NCBI GenBank assembly: GCA_965240325.2
Contig: OZ251232.1
Span: 496,001-560,000, forward strand
Length of the DNA: 64,000 nucleotides
DNA from: Rebecca billardiae RCC1528
Lineage: Eukaryota > Haptophyta
Reading direction: 5' to 3'
A program made the position numbers and the translations under genes. Positions 31,001-39,463 of the stretch are shown here, piece after piece. Position 1 is the first letter of the stretch. Each line of letters starts with the position of its first letter. The notes beneath the pieces were generated by a model. That model was not told the origin of the DNA. It made no database searches and saw only the letters and a list, made by a program, of their open reading frames with translations.

Positions 31001-32754
31001 GTCGAGTCGTAGTTGAGCGCGGCCAGGTCGGTGCAGCCGCGGTACTCGCAGAGCATCGGGTCGTGCACCTCGGCGAGGGACTGGTAGTTGAAGGCGCTCG
31101 TGTCCAGGCAGCCCTTGATGAAGGGGATGCACGACTTGTCGTTCCGATTGGCCGTCGGGTTGTAGTTCTTGGCCGTCGAGTCGGTGCAGCCGCGGTACTC
31201 GCACGAGCCGTCGTCCACGTTGAAGCGCTTCTGGTAGTTGTTCGCCTTCGAGTCGGTGCAGCCCGGGATGGGGTAGGAGCACAGGTTGGCCTGGTTCACC
31301 GTCGCCGCCGAGTTGTAGTTGAGCGCGGTCCTCGCCGTGCAGCCCACGATGGTCGGGATGCACGAGCCGGTGTCCACGTTCGCGGCCGAGTTGTAGTTGA
31401 GCGCGGTCGAGTCGGTGCAGCCCGTGACGCCGAACACGCAGCCCTGGCGCACGTTGGCGGCCGAGTTGTAGTTGAGCGCGTTCTTGAGGTCGCAGCCGCG
31501 CACGATGGGGATGCACGTGCCGTCGTCCACCGTGGCGAGCGGCTTGTAGTTCAACGCAGTCGAGTCCGTGCAGCCGCCCCGCTCGCACGAGCCGTCGTCG
31601 GTGGTCGCGGCCGAGTTGTAGTTGGGCGCGTTCACGTTCATGCAGCCGAGCACGGGCAGCGTGCACGAGCCGTCGTCCTGGTTGGCGGTGGAGCGGTAGT
31701 TGAGGCCGAGCGAGTTGGTGCAGCCGCGGATGCGCCTGATGCACGGGTTCGGCTTCGCCAGCACCGTCGCCGTCGGGTTGTAGTTGAGCGCGGTCGGGTC
31801 GTTGCAGCCGGGCACGTCGTACTTGCAGCTGCCGTCGTCCTGGTTCGCGTTCGCCTTGTAGTTGCGCGCGAGCGAGTCGGTGCAGCCGGGGAAGATGATG
31901 ACGCAGTCGCCCGCCTCCTGGTAGTTCGCCTGCGAGTTGTAGTTGCTCGCGAACGTGATCATGCACCCGCGCACGCGCGGGACGCACGGGTTTGTCGGGT
32001 CGTTCACGTTGGCGTCCGAGCGGTAGTTGAGCGCCGTCGAGTCCATGCAGCCCGGCACGGGCAGAGTGCACACGCCCGCCGCGGTGGTGCCTGGCGGGCC
32101 CGGCCGGGTGGCGGTCGGGTCGTAATTGAGCGCATTCGTGAGCGTGCACCCGTAGTAGTGGCACGGCGCATCCGAATTCGCCCCCGAGTTGTAGTTGTCC
32201 GCAGCCGGGTTGCGGCAGCCCGGGCGGAGGTAGAAGCACGCCGACGCGTCATTCAGCACGACCGTCGACTCGTAGTTCTGCGCCGTTGGGTCGCGGCAGC
32301 CGGTGGTCGGCGGCGGTGGCGATGGCGGCGGTGTTGGCGGCGGCGGCGGCGGCGGCGTTGGCGGCGGCGGCGGCGGCGGCGACGAGGGCGGTGGCGCGGG
32401 AACATCCGCAACGACAGGGACCACGGAGATCGGCGCAGAGAGGATCGACGACGGGAAGCTGAAGGCGGGCTCGGACAGGAACGAGGTGATATGCGAGGGG
32501 ACCGCAAACCCCATCGTCGCCTCGTGCAGCATGCGCGCCGGCGGCTCTTGCAGCTTCCGCAGCGGCGGGTGGCTCGAGCTGTCCGCATCCTTGTCGGCGA
32601 GCGTCGCGTCCGCAATCCGCGTCGGCTCGCCCGCGACCTCGAGCGCGCGGCCCGAGGGGGTGGGCGACATCTGCAGATCTGGCGGCGCGCCCGACACGGC
32701 CACAGCGTTCACCAGCGCCGCGAGCGCCAGCGCGAGCGCCGTGGGGCGCCCCAT
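28051..32754 (-). CDS. Secreted GCTD-repeat protein, 36 repeats with Pro-rich linkers
   Basis: A 1567-residue single-exon protein from the ATG at 32754 (MGRPTALALALAALVNAVAV, a signal peptide). A Pro-rich linker (about 115-150) precedes 17 cysteine repeats (about 151-595). A unique segment of about 265 residues follows (TSAAYAISATNAINST, NTRFLNVLLDIIAG), then 19 more repeats (about 863-1336), a second poly-Pro/Ser linker and a charged tail. The repeat consensus is GCTD-x2-A-x-NY, a short spacer, then DDGSC, about 24-27 residues with two Cys and an acidic cluster resembling a small Ca2+-binding disulfide loop. Such repeats are known from secreted bacterial (Bacteroidetes) and some algal proteins. 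A matrix, scale or adhesion role is inferred. The initiator upstream in frame (32952) is rejected because it hides the signal peptide. Confidence 0.85.
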   Translation of the reverse strand: MGRPTALALALAALVNAVAVSGAPPDLQMSPTPSGRALEVAGEPTRIADATLADKDADSSSHPPLRKLQEPPARMLHEATMGFAVPSHITSFLSEPAFSFPSSILSAPISVVPVVADVPAPPPSSPPPPPPPTPPPPPPPTPPPSPPPPTTGCRDPTAQNYESTVVLNDASACFYLRPGCRNPAADNYNSGANSDAPCHYYGCTLTNALNYDPTATRPGPPGTTAAGVCTLPVPGCMDSTALNYRSDANVNDPTNPCVPRVRGCMITFASNYNSQANYQEAGDCVIIFPGCTDSLARNYKANANQDDGSCKYDVPGCNDPTALNYNPTATVLAKPNPCIRRIRGCTNSLGLNYRSTANQDDGSCTLPVLGCMNVNAPNYNSAATTDDGSCERGGCTDSTALNYKPLATVDDGTCIPIVRGCDLKNALNYNSAANVRQGCVFGVTGCTDSTALNYNSAANVDTGSCIPTIVGCTARTALNYNSAATVNQANLCSYPIPGCTDSKANNYQKRFNVDDGSCEYRGCTDSTAKNYNPTANRNDKSCIPFIKGCLDTSAFNYQSLAEVHDPMLCEYRGCTDLAALNYDSTATIKDKSCRFNTVAGVSHIIGYLGSCTITTTRSSTTTDSRSGIYSIKYPTDADFVIEPDGVCGDIYIEEKLEWQLRAPAGSAEINPMTTAYVYILEELSGDTAAASARVNSVHMTGTAPIDVLTYNPLIEYLNFETSAAYAISATNAINSTVLALQSLVGTPTSQGIRKISALTENNALYNATVVSRLFAECYAENPPAVAIPAETLESNATAVAALNTRFLNVLLDIIAGRRSLLDAEAELGRPMFRPAPEVASTHGRQLASEAEINLAIATGKLIISGCIDSTALNYNSSAFIDDGSCAVVGCTESNATNYNVKATIDAGNCTAPREGCLSTVAQNYDSRAEVDDGSCVYAVEGCTDSTAVNYESLAELDDGSCIATVLGCTASTASNYASNATVDDGTCAYDTTGCTASTAQNYNSNATVDDGSCVYAGCISTSASNYDSTAGQDDGSCVYPVTGCTDTLAENYYSLATEDDGACVLSGCTDVDATNYDSTANSNDGSCTYLYGCTDTSAPNYVSGATADDPDDPCVYLGCTNTNATNYDSTANTLDYTCITPVEGCTLTNATNYNSEADTDDGSCLYGGCTDTAALNYDSSATTDDGGCIDQIDGCTDSSAVNYDSGANTDDGSCSYSGCTDSTALNFDSTADSDSGGCVAQVDGCTDSAAFNYVGSANTEDGSCTFSGCTNASAFNFDSTATVDDSSCVDTIEGCTDASANNYDATATTDDGSCTYGGCTDSTQSNYNPSATFDDGGCIPFSPPPSPPPSPPPSSPPPSAPPPPPPSPPPSPPPPASPPSPPSPPPSPPPPPSPPPSPPPAPPPSPPPPPSPPTSPPPLKLSISKELAKLVIGADCYCPAPPADGGRRALREAAAEVFTSDTDASREDELRSAALKLPEGAGAGAGAGRLLSDGSGDEERAEAERARARAAHKPTLEDAAASLFAAPTQAAAKGASSSGAAAHKPTRRALLFGGLVGLPPCPPARCE

Positions 32755-32968
32755 CGGTTGTGTCCGAGGGGTTGGCCTCGCCGCAGCCTTGCAACTGACC
32801 AGCAACCACAGCCAGGTCGCGCGGAGCGGTAGAGTAACGCATAGTCGTCCGGACAGCTCGAGGCTTGAAAAGTGAGTCCGGGCGGCTTTCAAAGCGCGCG
32901 TAAAATATTGGGGAACCGAGTTTCTTACTTTCTTTTCTCCAACAGAAATCATTTAATTCGAGAGCAGC
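32755..32968. promoter_or_regulatory. Shared divergent promoter region (214 bp)
   Basis: 214 bp separate the ATGs of the GCTD-repeat gene (minus) and the 299-codon plus-strand frame. The right half is AT-rich (near 32900-32960) against a GC-rich background. Confidence 0.4.
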
Positions 32969-33868
32969 ATGGCGCCCGCTCGCCGGCGAGCTCAGCCCCT
33001 GCAAGTCCTCCTCCTCATCGGCATCTGGAGCCGCCATGGTGGCGCGGCCTCGCGGTGCGGACCTTACATCCGCAGGCCACGTGCGTTCCGCGTCACAGCG
33101 CGCTGCCGCGACGGCCCCGCGCTCGGCGCTCAGCGGCCCGCCGTGACGCTCTCCGCCGCCGACCAGAGGCGACGGCACAATCGCGTGTGCGCGCGACTCA
33201 TCACCTGGATGCGCGAGGACCTGCGCGCCAGAGTCGCGCTTGGGGGCATCCCTCTCGGCTCGCTCCCACTGCCCGCAGGCACGCGCCTCGATGGGCTGCG
33301 CGCCAAGAGCCGAACGCCAGACGTCATCGCGTGGCTGCCGCGCGGCGGACAGCTGGAGCGCACGGCCGTGCGCGATGACGCAAACGAGCCGCTCGCCAAG
33401 TCGGCAAGGGCGGCGCGAGGTGCGGCTGCAGGCTCACGCAGCCCACCGACGGAGCTCGTCCTCCTCGAGGTGACGGTCTGCCGTGAGGCTGCGCTGGCGG
33501 CGCGCGCGCGCGAGAAGGCGCGCAAGTACGCAGACGTCCACCCGGCGCTGAACTCTGCGCTGGGCGCGCACGGGATGCGAGCGCACGGGCCCGTGGTCGT
33601 TGCGCTGGGCGAGCTCGGCACGGTGCATGAGCCCACGCGCGTGGACCTCGCGCACCTCGCGCGTGAGCACGCCGGCGAGCTCGCGGAGGCCGGCGTGCCG
33701 GCTCTACTGGCCGATCTGCAGCTCATCGTGCTCGATGCAGCTGGGCAGTGTCCTCTTCATCAGGCGGCCTCGCACTCGCAGCGCGCAGCCGCAGTCGGGC
33801 CGGGCCAGGAGTCACGGCTCAGCGATGGCGCGGCGTCGCGGCGACGTCGGCGGCGACGCTCTCGGTAA
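32969..33868 (+). CDS. Possible PD-(D/E)XK nuclease-like protein
   Basis: A 299-residue frame from ATG 32969. Residues 118 (TPDVIAW) and 167 (ELVLLEVTV) form a D...E-x-T pair followed by a basic EKARKYADVHPAL helix and a hydrophobic VVVALGELGTV strand. This order resembles the PD-(D/E)XK nuclease-like domain that follows reverse transcriptase in many retroelements and stands alone in some algal genomes. The first 30 residues are hydrophobic and could be a targeting peptide; the C-terminus is Arg-rich. No reverse transcriptase is nearby. The gene may be a domesticated or degraded retroelement fragment, or an ordinary uncharacterised protein. No experimental family name can be given from sequence alone. 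Confidence 0.45.
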   Translation: MAPARRRAQPLQVLLLIGIWSRHGGAASRCGPYIRRPRAFRVTARCRDGPALGAQRPAVTLSAADQRRRHNRVCARLITWMREDLRARVALGGIPLGSLPLPAGTRLDGLRAKSRTPDVIAWLPRGGQLERTAVRDDANEPLAKSARAARGAAAGSRSPPTELVLLEVTVCREAALAARAREKARKYADVHPALNSALGAHGMRAHGPVVVALGELGTVHEPTRVDLAHLAREHAGELAEAGVPALLADLQLIVLDAAGQCPLHQAASHSQRAAAVGPGQESRLSDGAASRRRRRRRSR

Positions 33869-34300
33869 ATGACGCTTGCTGGGCGGTCACTCGGTGTCGG
33901 AAGCTCAGCAGTCTGAGCACGCCCGCACGGCTGAGCAGCTCGGCTGTCAGCCGATCTGCTAGCTCGGCAGACAATGCATGACTAACAGCACACACATGAC
34001 CGGCTGTGACACGCGTCAGGGCCGCGCTAAGCTGTAGCTGATCGCGCGAGGATTGTGATGATGATCGAATCGAGTGCGGCGGGACTACTGCGGGCGAGAA
34101 TTACTCCGCCGAGGGGGAAAACAATAAAACAAAAGTGAAAAGTCGTTACACACGACGTACCAATCACGCTCAATTGTCCGGCGGAAAGGTGGTGAGAAAG
34201 TCCGGTCGCGCTGACGCCAGCCGCCGCTGCAAAAGGCTTTCAGTCACAGGGCGAGGGCTCCCGCGTCCGCGGCTGACGGTCGACACCTCGGCCACGCGCC
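33869..34300. other. Intergenic, nothing recognised
   Basis: 432 bp between two plus-strand genes, with a mildly AT-rich segment near 34110-34150. It presumably contains the CWC25 promoter. Confidence 0.55.
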
Positions 34301-35056
34301 ATGGCGGGCAAGGGCCTCTCGTTCCTGCACAAGAAGACATGGCACACGCAGCGCTTCGACAACATCGAGAAGAAGTGGCACGCCGAGCAGAAGAAGGCCT
34401 CCGAAGAGCGCATGGTCGAGCAGCTGCGCAAGGAGCGCGAGGAGGACCGGCAGCTCGAGGAGCTGCGCCGGATGCAGGAGGTGGCGACGGGCAAGAAGTC
34501 GGCACCGCGGCTGGACTGGATGTACGAGGTGCCGAAGACGTCGCAGGACGAGTACTTACTCGGCAAGCGCGTGCCCGACAAGGTGGAAGACTCTGCGGTC
34601 AAGCAGGTGAGCAACGTGCCTGGCTCCGCGTTCCTCGCCAAGCCCTCCACCAGCGAGAACGAGCGCTTCCACCTGATGAACGAGGACCCGCTCGTCGCGA
34701 TCCGCCGGCAAGAGCAGCAGGCGCTCGAGTCGGTGCTGTCCAACCCCGTCAAGATGCGCGAGATCAAGCGCGCGGCCGAGCATCGCGGCCCGGGCGCGCG
34801 CGGCGGCGGCAGCGAGTCTTCCTCAGGCAGCGGAAGCTCCGCCGCGCACAAGCGGCGGCGCAAGGAGAAGCGAGAGCGCGACGACGGCGAGCGTCGGCAC
34901 GGGAAGAAGAAGCACAAGAAGCACCACAAGCACAAGGACAAGGACAAGGACAAGGACAGGGACAAGGACAAGCACAGGCACAGGGAGCGGGAGCGGGAGA
35001 GGGAGAGGGACCGGCCGCGTGCTGAGCGCGACGAGCCTGGCGCAGGAGGCCCAGCA

Positions 35057-35097
<41 letters not shown>

Positions 35098-35756
35098 CGT
35101 GGCGCCTGGAGCGAACGGGCAGGAGCACGGGCGGCCGGCCGAGGCGCAGGGCGCGCCCGGCGGCCTGGCCTACGGCCTGCAGCACACGCGTGACCCGTCT
35201 CGCGTGGGGACGGATCGCTCCACCGACGACGCGCAGGAGGCTGCAGCGCACAACCGCGCGCTCCTGCAGAGCCTGCGCGATGGGCGGGCGCACGCGCTCG
35301 GGCCGGGCCGGGGCGCGGCGGGTGCGGTCGCGCCCGCTGCTGCTCGCCGGGGCGGCGCCGCTCCTCCCCGCGCGCTCACGGCGGAGGAGAAGGCCGCACG
35401 GCTGCAGGTGCGTGCGGCCGTGAGCGCGAGCGCCCACCCCGCCGCACCGCGCGCACGGCCACTCGCTGACACACGCCACGGCCTGCGACCGACCCGACGC
35501 GCTGCAGGAGATGCGCGCGGCGGCCGACGCCAGTGACGAGGCCCGCTGGGCTCGCGTGAGCCGCGCGCAGGCCGAGGACGCCGTGGAGCAGCCCAGTGGC
35601 CCGCTGAGCGGTGGCGCGCCCTCCTTTCTGCACGGCGTGCAGCAGGCGGCCATGGGCGGCGACGGCGGCATGTCGATGGAGGAGGCAGTGCGCCGGCGGC
35701 AGCACTACGTGCAGCGAGGGAGCGGTGCCTCCGAAACGAATGCCTTCCGGCGGTAG
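34301..35756 (+). CDS. CWC25: Pre-mRNA splicing factor CWC25 homologue
   Basis: Exons 34301-35407 and 35508-35756 (100-nt intron, GTGCGT...CTGCAG, phase 0) give 451 residues. The N-terminus is a CIR_N-type domain: LSFLHKKTWHTQRFDNIEKKWHAEQK (split here as LSFLHKKTWHTQ then RFDNIEKKW), continuing into a coiled basic-acidic helix and the CWC25-typical PRLDWMY. The middle is a Lys/His/Asp/Arg-rich stretch (KDKDKDRDKDK, RERERERERD) and poly-Pro. The second exon restores the conserved tail: EEKAARLQ-EMRAAADASDEARW and SMEEAVRRRQHYVQR. CWC25 enters the spliceosome after remodelling by Prp2 and promotes the first catalytic step. The intron interrupting a splicing-factor gene has the window's standard GTGCG donor. 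Confidence 0.93.
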
Positions 35757-35929
35757 GCGTCGGCACGTGCTGGAAAGTGGAGTCTCGTGCGCACTGGACA
35801 TCATCGTCGTCGTCGGACCGTTGCCGTGGCAGCTTGCAATATTCCGCCGCCTTGCATTCATCGACTGCGATTCAAAAATGAATCGTCATCAGCATCGCGG
35901 GTGGATCGTACGTACGTCGTGGATTGTGG

Positions 35930-37192
35930 ATGGCCATGGCGTCCGCGACCGATCTTGCCGGGAAAGCGCTGGCCATTGGGCAGTACGTCGGGCTATCAGT
36001 CGGGCTGATCCTCTTCAACAATTGGCTGCTGAACGATGGTGGCTTCCCTCTGCCGCTCTGCCTTGTGGCCCTGCACCAGGCCCAGAGCATGGTCCTCGCA
36101 GGTGCGCTGCGACTCGCGGGGTACGTGCATCCATTACTGCCGTGGAGTGCAATCGTGCGTCTCGTGGTCCCTATCGGGGTGCTCTTCGCCGGCGCGCTCT
36201 CGACCGGCACGGTCTCGTTCACGTACCTGTCCGTCGCCTTCATACAGATGATCAAGGCGTGGACGCCCGCGGTCGTCCTCGCACTCTCGATTGCGTTCGG
36301 TCTGGAGCGAGCGTCGCCGCAGCTTGGGCTCATCATCTTCATCACGAGCAGCGGAGTGGCGCTCACGATCTACGGGGAGCTCAGGTTCGTCCTCGTAGGT
36401 TTTATCGTGATGATCGCGTCGGACTTCATCGAGGCATTGCGCCTCGTGCTTGTCGAGCTGCTGTATAGGCACCGCACCGAGAGGCTGAGTGGGCTGTCAG
36501 GCGTCTATCATCTCTCGCCCGTGTGCTTCATTTGCGTCGCGCCCATCGCGCTCTACTTCGAGGGCGAGAAGCTGCGCACCGTCATGCAGGATGGCACCGT
36601 CAGCATGTGGGTGCTCACCCTGAATGGCGTCATCGCCTTCGCGCTCAACATTTCCAGCCTCGTGCTCATCCAGCGGACATCTGCGCTCACCCTGAGGGTG
36701 CGCACACCGACGCGCCGCGCTGCAGCCGTGCCGGCAGCCGAGCGCAAGCTGCGCCAGGCTCGACACGGTGGATGGGCCGCGCGCCCAGCCCGCGCTGACA
36801 GCCCCGCGCACGCCCCGTCCACGCCCCGCCCGCCGCAGGTGGTCGGCGTGCTGAAGGACTGGGTCGTGATCATCGCATCCACGTGGATGTTTAACACGAG
36901 CGTGTACCCCACGCAGTGGGTGGGCTATGCCATCGCCTTTGTGGGCGTCGCGCTGTACACGCACTTCAAGTACACGCAGAGTGCTGCGTCGCAGCACCTG
37001 ACGCTGGTGGACGCAACCGGCCCGGCCCGACAAGAAGTGAGAAGAGGAGCAGCCTACTGCTGCTGCTGCTATGACGATGACGAGGCCGTCGCCAACATCA
37101 TTGTGGATGCGTCATCGTGTGACACTCGCGAGCAGGAGCTCGACCCCATCCTGACCGCTCCCAAGTCGCATGCCGACGACACCGACCGCTGA
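35930..37192 (+). CDS. TPT-family transporter (nucleotide-sugar/triose-phosphate type)
   Basis: Exons 35930-36697 and 36839-37192 (141-nt intron, GTGCGC...CCGCAG, phase 0) give 373 residues. The intron is a multiple of three and has no in-frame stop, so it can be mistaken for coding sequence; removal restores the diagnostic TSALTLR-VVGVLKDW of the TPT/DMT family. About ten transmembrane helices are visible, beginning VGLSVGLILFNNWLL and including SFTYLSVAFIQMIKAWTP, the family's substrate-site helix. The C-terminus has a Cys run (YCCCCYDDD). Substrate may be a nucleotide sugar, triose phosphate or related compound, and location Golgi or plastid; sequence does not decide. The start is the first ATG (MAMASATD); a second ATG lies two codons later. 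Confidence 0.88.
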   Translation: MAMASATDLAGKALAIGQYVGLSVGLILFNNWLLNDGGFPLPLCLVALHQAQSMVLAGALRLAGYVHPLLPWSAIVRLVVPIGVLFAGALSTGTVSFTYLSVAFIQMIKAWTPAVVLALSIAFGLERASPQLGLIIFITSSGVALTIYGELRFVLVGFIVMIASDFIEALRLVLVELLYRHRTERLSGLSGVYHLSPVCFICVAPIALYFEGEKLRTVMQDGTVSMWVLTLNGVIAFALNISSLVLIQRTSALTLRVRTPTRRAAAVPAAERKLRQARHGGWAARPARADSPAHAPSTPRPPQVVGVLKDWVVIIASTWMFNTSVYPTQWVGYAIAFVGVALYTHFKYTQSAASQHLTLVDATGPARQEVRRGAAYCCCCYDDDEAVANIIVDASSCDTREQELDPILTAPKSHADDTDR

Positions 37193-38557
37193 TCGATGGA
37201 TGTTACCATACAACGGCGATCAAGCTCGGTGTCGACCGGTGCCAGTGTGACGACGCCCATCAGCATTATTAGATATAAGTCCGCCGCCACTAATATATTA
37301 TAGTATTAATTCTAAATTCCGCCAGCCGGACCATCATCAGCCGCACCGCAGGTGCGCAGACCCGAGTCCTGACGGATGCACTATACTACGACAATAATTG
37401 CTTAGCTGAGGCTAACTACTGCTGACTACCGCCGCTGTAGCTGTCACTAGCAGCTGTGAAGTGTGAGTGTGCCAGTCCGCCGGGCGACTGCGGACTGAGA
37501 CGGCGCGGCGCGGCGGCGGCGGGCCACTGAGTACTGACACTTGACTGCTCCGAGCGAGAGTGCGACGAGTGTCCGCCGGTAGTGAGTTACACTCGTCATA
37601 CGACAGGCAATCGCGGGCAATATTAGGACGAGCTGTCACGTTAAGAAACGGATGGGCGGGCTTCGGCTCAGATCTGCGCACCTGGCCTATAGAAACTGAG
37701 ACTAGCGATTGATGATGGCTGGTTCGGTATACGCATAGTCCGACACTACAGTGACTAAGAAACCGGGACTATACTGTAGTCGTCGCGGCTGATGACGGGG
37801 TCCGCCGAGGCGCAGTGCCCGTGGGACGCGGCGCGCGGCCCGACTACGAGTACAGACTACACGGGCTGCCAACTGTCCCGACGACTCTCTGACTGACTGA
37901 CTCCTGGCCAGTGCACCGCTGCATCGATCCATGCAACACCATATGCCAGATTTGCTCCAAAATGGCCCAAAGCTATTCTCGGCCTCGCCGGCCGGGCCTA
38001 AACTCTAAAGACTCAGCTCGGGGGCTCTGCCCGCCTGCCGCTTCCCGCGCCTGCGCGGCGGGCGGACCTAGCTAAGAAACTGAGACCCCGTAGGCGCTCG
38101 GCGGCTCGGGCTACCGAACGGCTAAGAAACCGAGGGCTAGCCGTGAGATCTCTGACTTCTTATTGCCCGCGATTGCCTGTGGTGTAGGCCGCCCGGCCTG
38201 ATGATGATGATCTTGAATAATCTTATTGATTGATGAGAGTACAGCAATCAGCATGAGACTCGCCGCCCTGCCGCCGGGGCTGCCGTCGCAGAGCTTCAGC
38301 TATAGTGAACGGAAAACTGAACAGTATAGCCGGCGTACTCGTCCGGCGCTCGACCTCGCCAGCGGCGGCGACGAAGCTCGGGCGCCAGCAGCACGAAGCA
38401 CGCGTGACGCAGTCGCGCTCTTTGACCCCGGGCAGGCTGCGTGCGAGTGGTCAGTGGTCCTCCCGCGCAATCCTCATCTACATGGTTGCCCGCCGTCATG
38501 ATTATCGCCGCCGCTGCTTATTGATGTACTTGTACTCTTGTTCACATGTGACCTCCA
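37193..38557. other. Gene-poor spacer with recurrent TAAGAAAC motifs
   Basis: 1.37 kb without a supported gene. Between about 37640 and 38135 the words TTAAGAAACGG, CTAAGAAACCGGG, GCTAAGAAACTGAGA and GCTAAGAAACCGAGG occur, plus a related ATAGAAACTGAGA near 37689. Their spacing is irregular (50-320 bp). Confidence 0.55.
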
Positions 38558-38673
38558 GCTACGGCCACAGGTGCGCGAAAACACCGGATCCCATCCGAAC
38601 TCCGCAGTTAAGCGCGTAACCGGGAAGGTAGTAGTCCGGTGGGGGACCACGGGCGAAGTCTTCCTGCTGTAGT
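38558..38673 (+). rRNA. 5S rRNA: 5S ribosomal RNA
   Basis: About 116 nt beginning GCTACGGCCACAGG and ending CTGCTGTAG(T), with the ends pairing as the closing helix I. The internal control region is evident: GATCCCATCCGAACTCCGC followed by AGTTAAGCGCG (box A-like), and the 3' half has GGTAGTAGTCCGGTGGGGGACC. A run of seven T follows directly, as expected for RNA polymerase III termination. It is a single gene here rather than part of a tandem array. Confidence 0.95.
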
Positions 38674-38679
38674 TTTTTT
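38673..38679 (+). terminator. Pol III T-run terminator of the 5S gene
   Basis: Seven consecutive T residues immediately follow the 5S 3' end. Confidence 0.85.
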
Positions 38680-38693
38680 CCCGCCGAACACAG

Positions 38694-38766
38694 TTGACTA
38701 AGAAGAAGAGACGCACACAGCTCAGGCAACAATTTACTAAGAATAAGAGACGCACACAGCTCAGGC
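38694..38766. repeat. 39-bp period tandem repeat, two copies; dispersed inverse copy at 1356-1390
   Basis: Units at 38694-38727 and 38733-38766 share CTAAGAA(G/T)AAGAGACGCACA followed by CAGCTCAGGC. The second unit is the reverse complement of 1356-1390, about 37 kb away, over 34 nt. Confidence 0.9.
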
Positions 38767-38793
38767 AGGCGAGATACAGTTTATTTGTTTTAA

Positions 38794-39012
38794 CGTGCGT
38801 AAGGCTCACGGTGGCAGGCTGCCGCGCCATCCTTCATCCGTCATCGCACGCTCTCCGAAGAGAGACCTGGAAACTGGTTTTGAACCCATGACCTCAGATT
38901 ATTATTGGATTATTCTCGCGGCGCTACAGCTTTTTTAGCGTGCGTAGTTACGGCTCACGGTGGCAGGTTGCCGCGCCATCATCCTTATCGCACGCTCTCC
39001 GAAGAGAGACCA
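38794..39012. repeat. Pair of ~74-bp direct repeats containing a small hairpin
   Basis: Copies at 38794-38867 and 38939-39012 share CGTGCGTA, GGCTCACGGTGGCAGG, GCCGCGCCATC and CATCGCACGCTCTCC followed by GAAGAGAGACC. Each carries CTCTC-CGAA-GAGAG, which folds to a tetraloop hairpin. Both are preceded by a T-rich stretch. Function unknown. Confidence 0.8.
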
Positions 39013-39463
39013 GTCGTACTCCAGAGCCACTAGCCGGCTCAGGGCTGGGAGTTCGTGATGATCCGAAGTGCGCGTGACGGTGATATATATATCACGGCGT
39101 GATCACGTACGTCACGTGATCCGTCACGTCACATCACGTCCCGCGCCGGCCATGGGCGGGCATGGCCTCATCCCGTCAGCTGCACTGTGATGACTGAGTC
39201 CGGTACGGCTTAGTACTCATAGAATAGTACTCCCGGTACGGTCATCGTGATCGTCGCCCGGTCCGGGTCGTCGCGGCAGCATGTGCGGCGACACAGCCCG
39301 GGCTAATGCTGCTGGCTTCTTAATCTTATTATTATTATTATTATTATAGCAGACTTATTGCATGCGTCAATCGCAGGCACACCTGCCGCACGGTGGGGTC
39401 GTCAGCTAGTTTTGATGACTCACCGGGAGCGGCGCCTTTGACGTAACTTATCGTCGGTATAAT

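Larger units (their letters stand above)
38674..39463. other. Spacer with short repeats, no gene
   Basis: Contains two short-repeat groups annotated separately (38694-38766; 38794-39012), an ATATATATCACG palindromic stretch near 39080-39120 and a (TTA)n microsatellite near 39325-39350. No coding sequence recognised. Confidence 0.55.

Noticed and set aside
30229-32832. Plus-strand frame of about 867 codons opposite the GCTD gene
   Set aside because: Its Arg/Val repeat pattern is the antisense image of the GCTD repeats.
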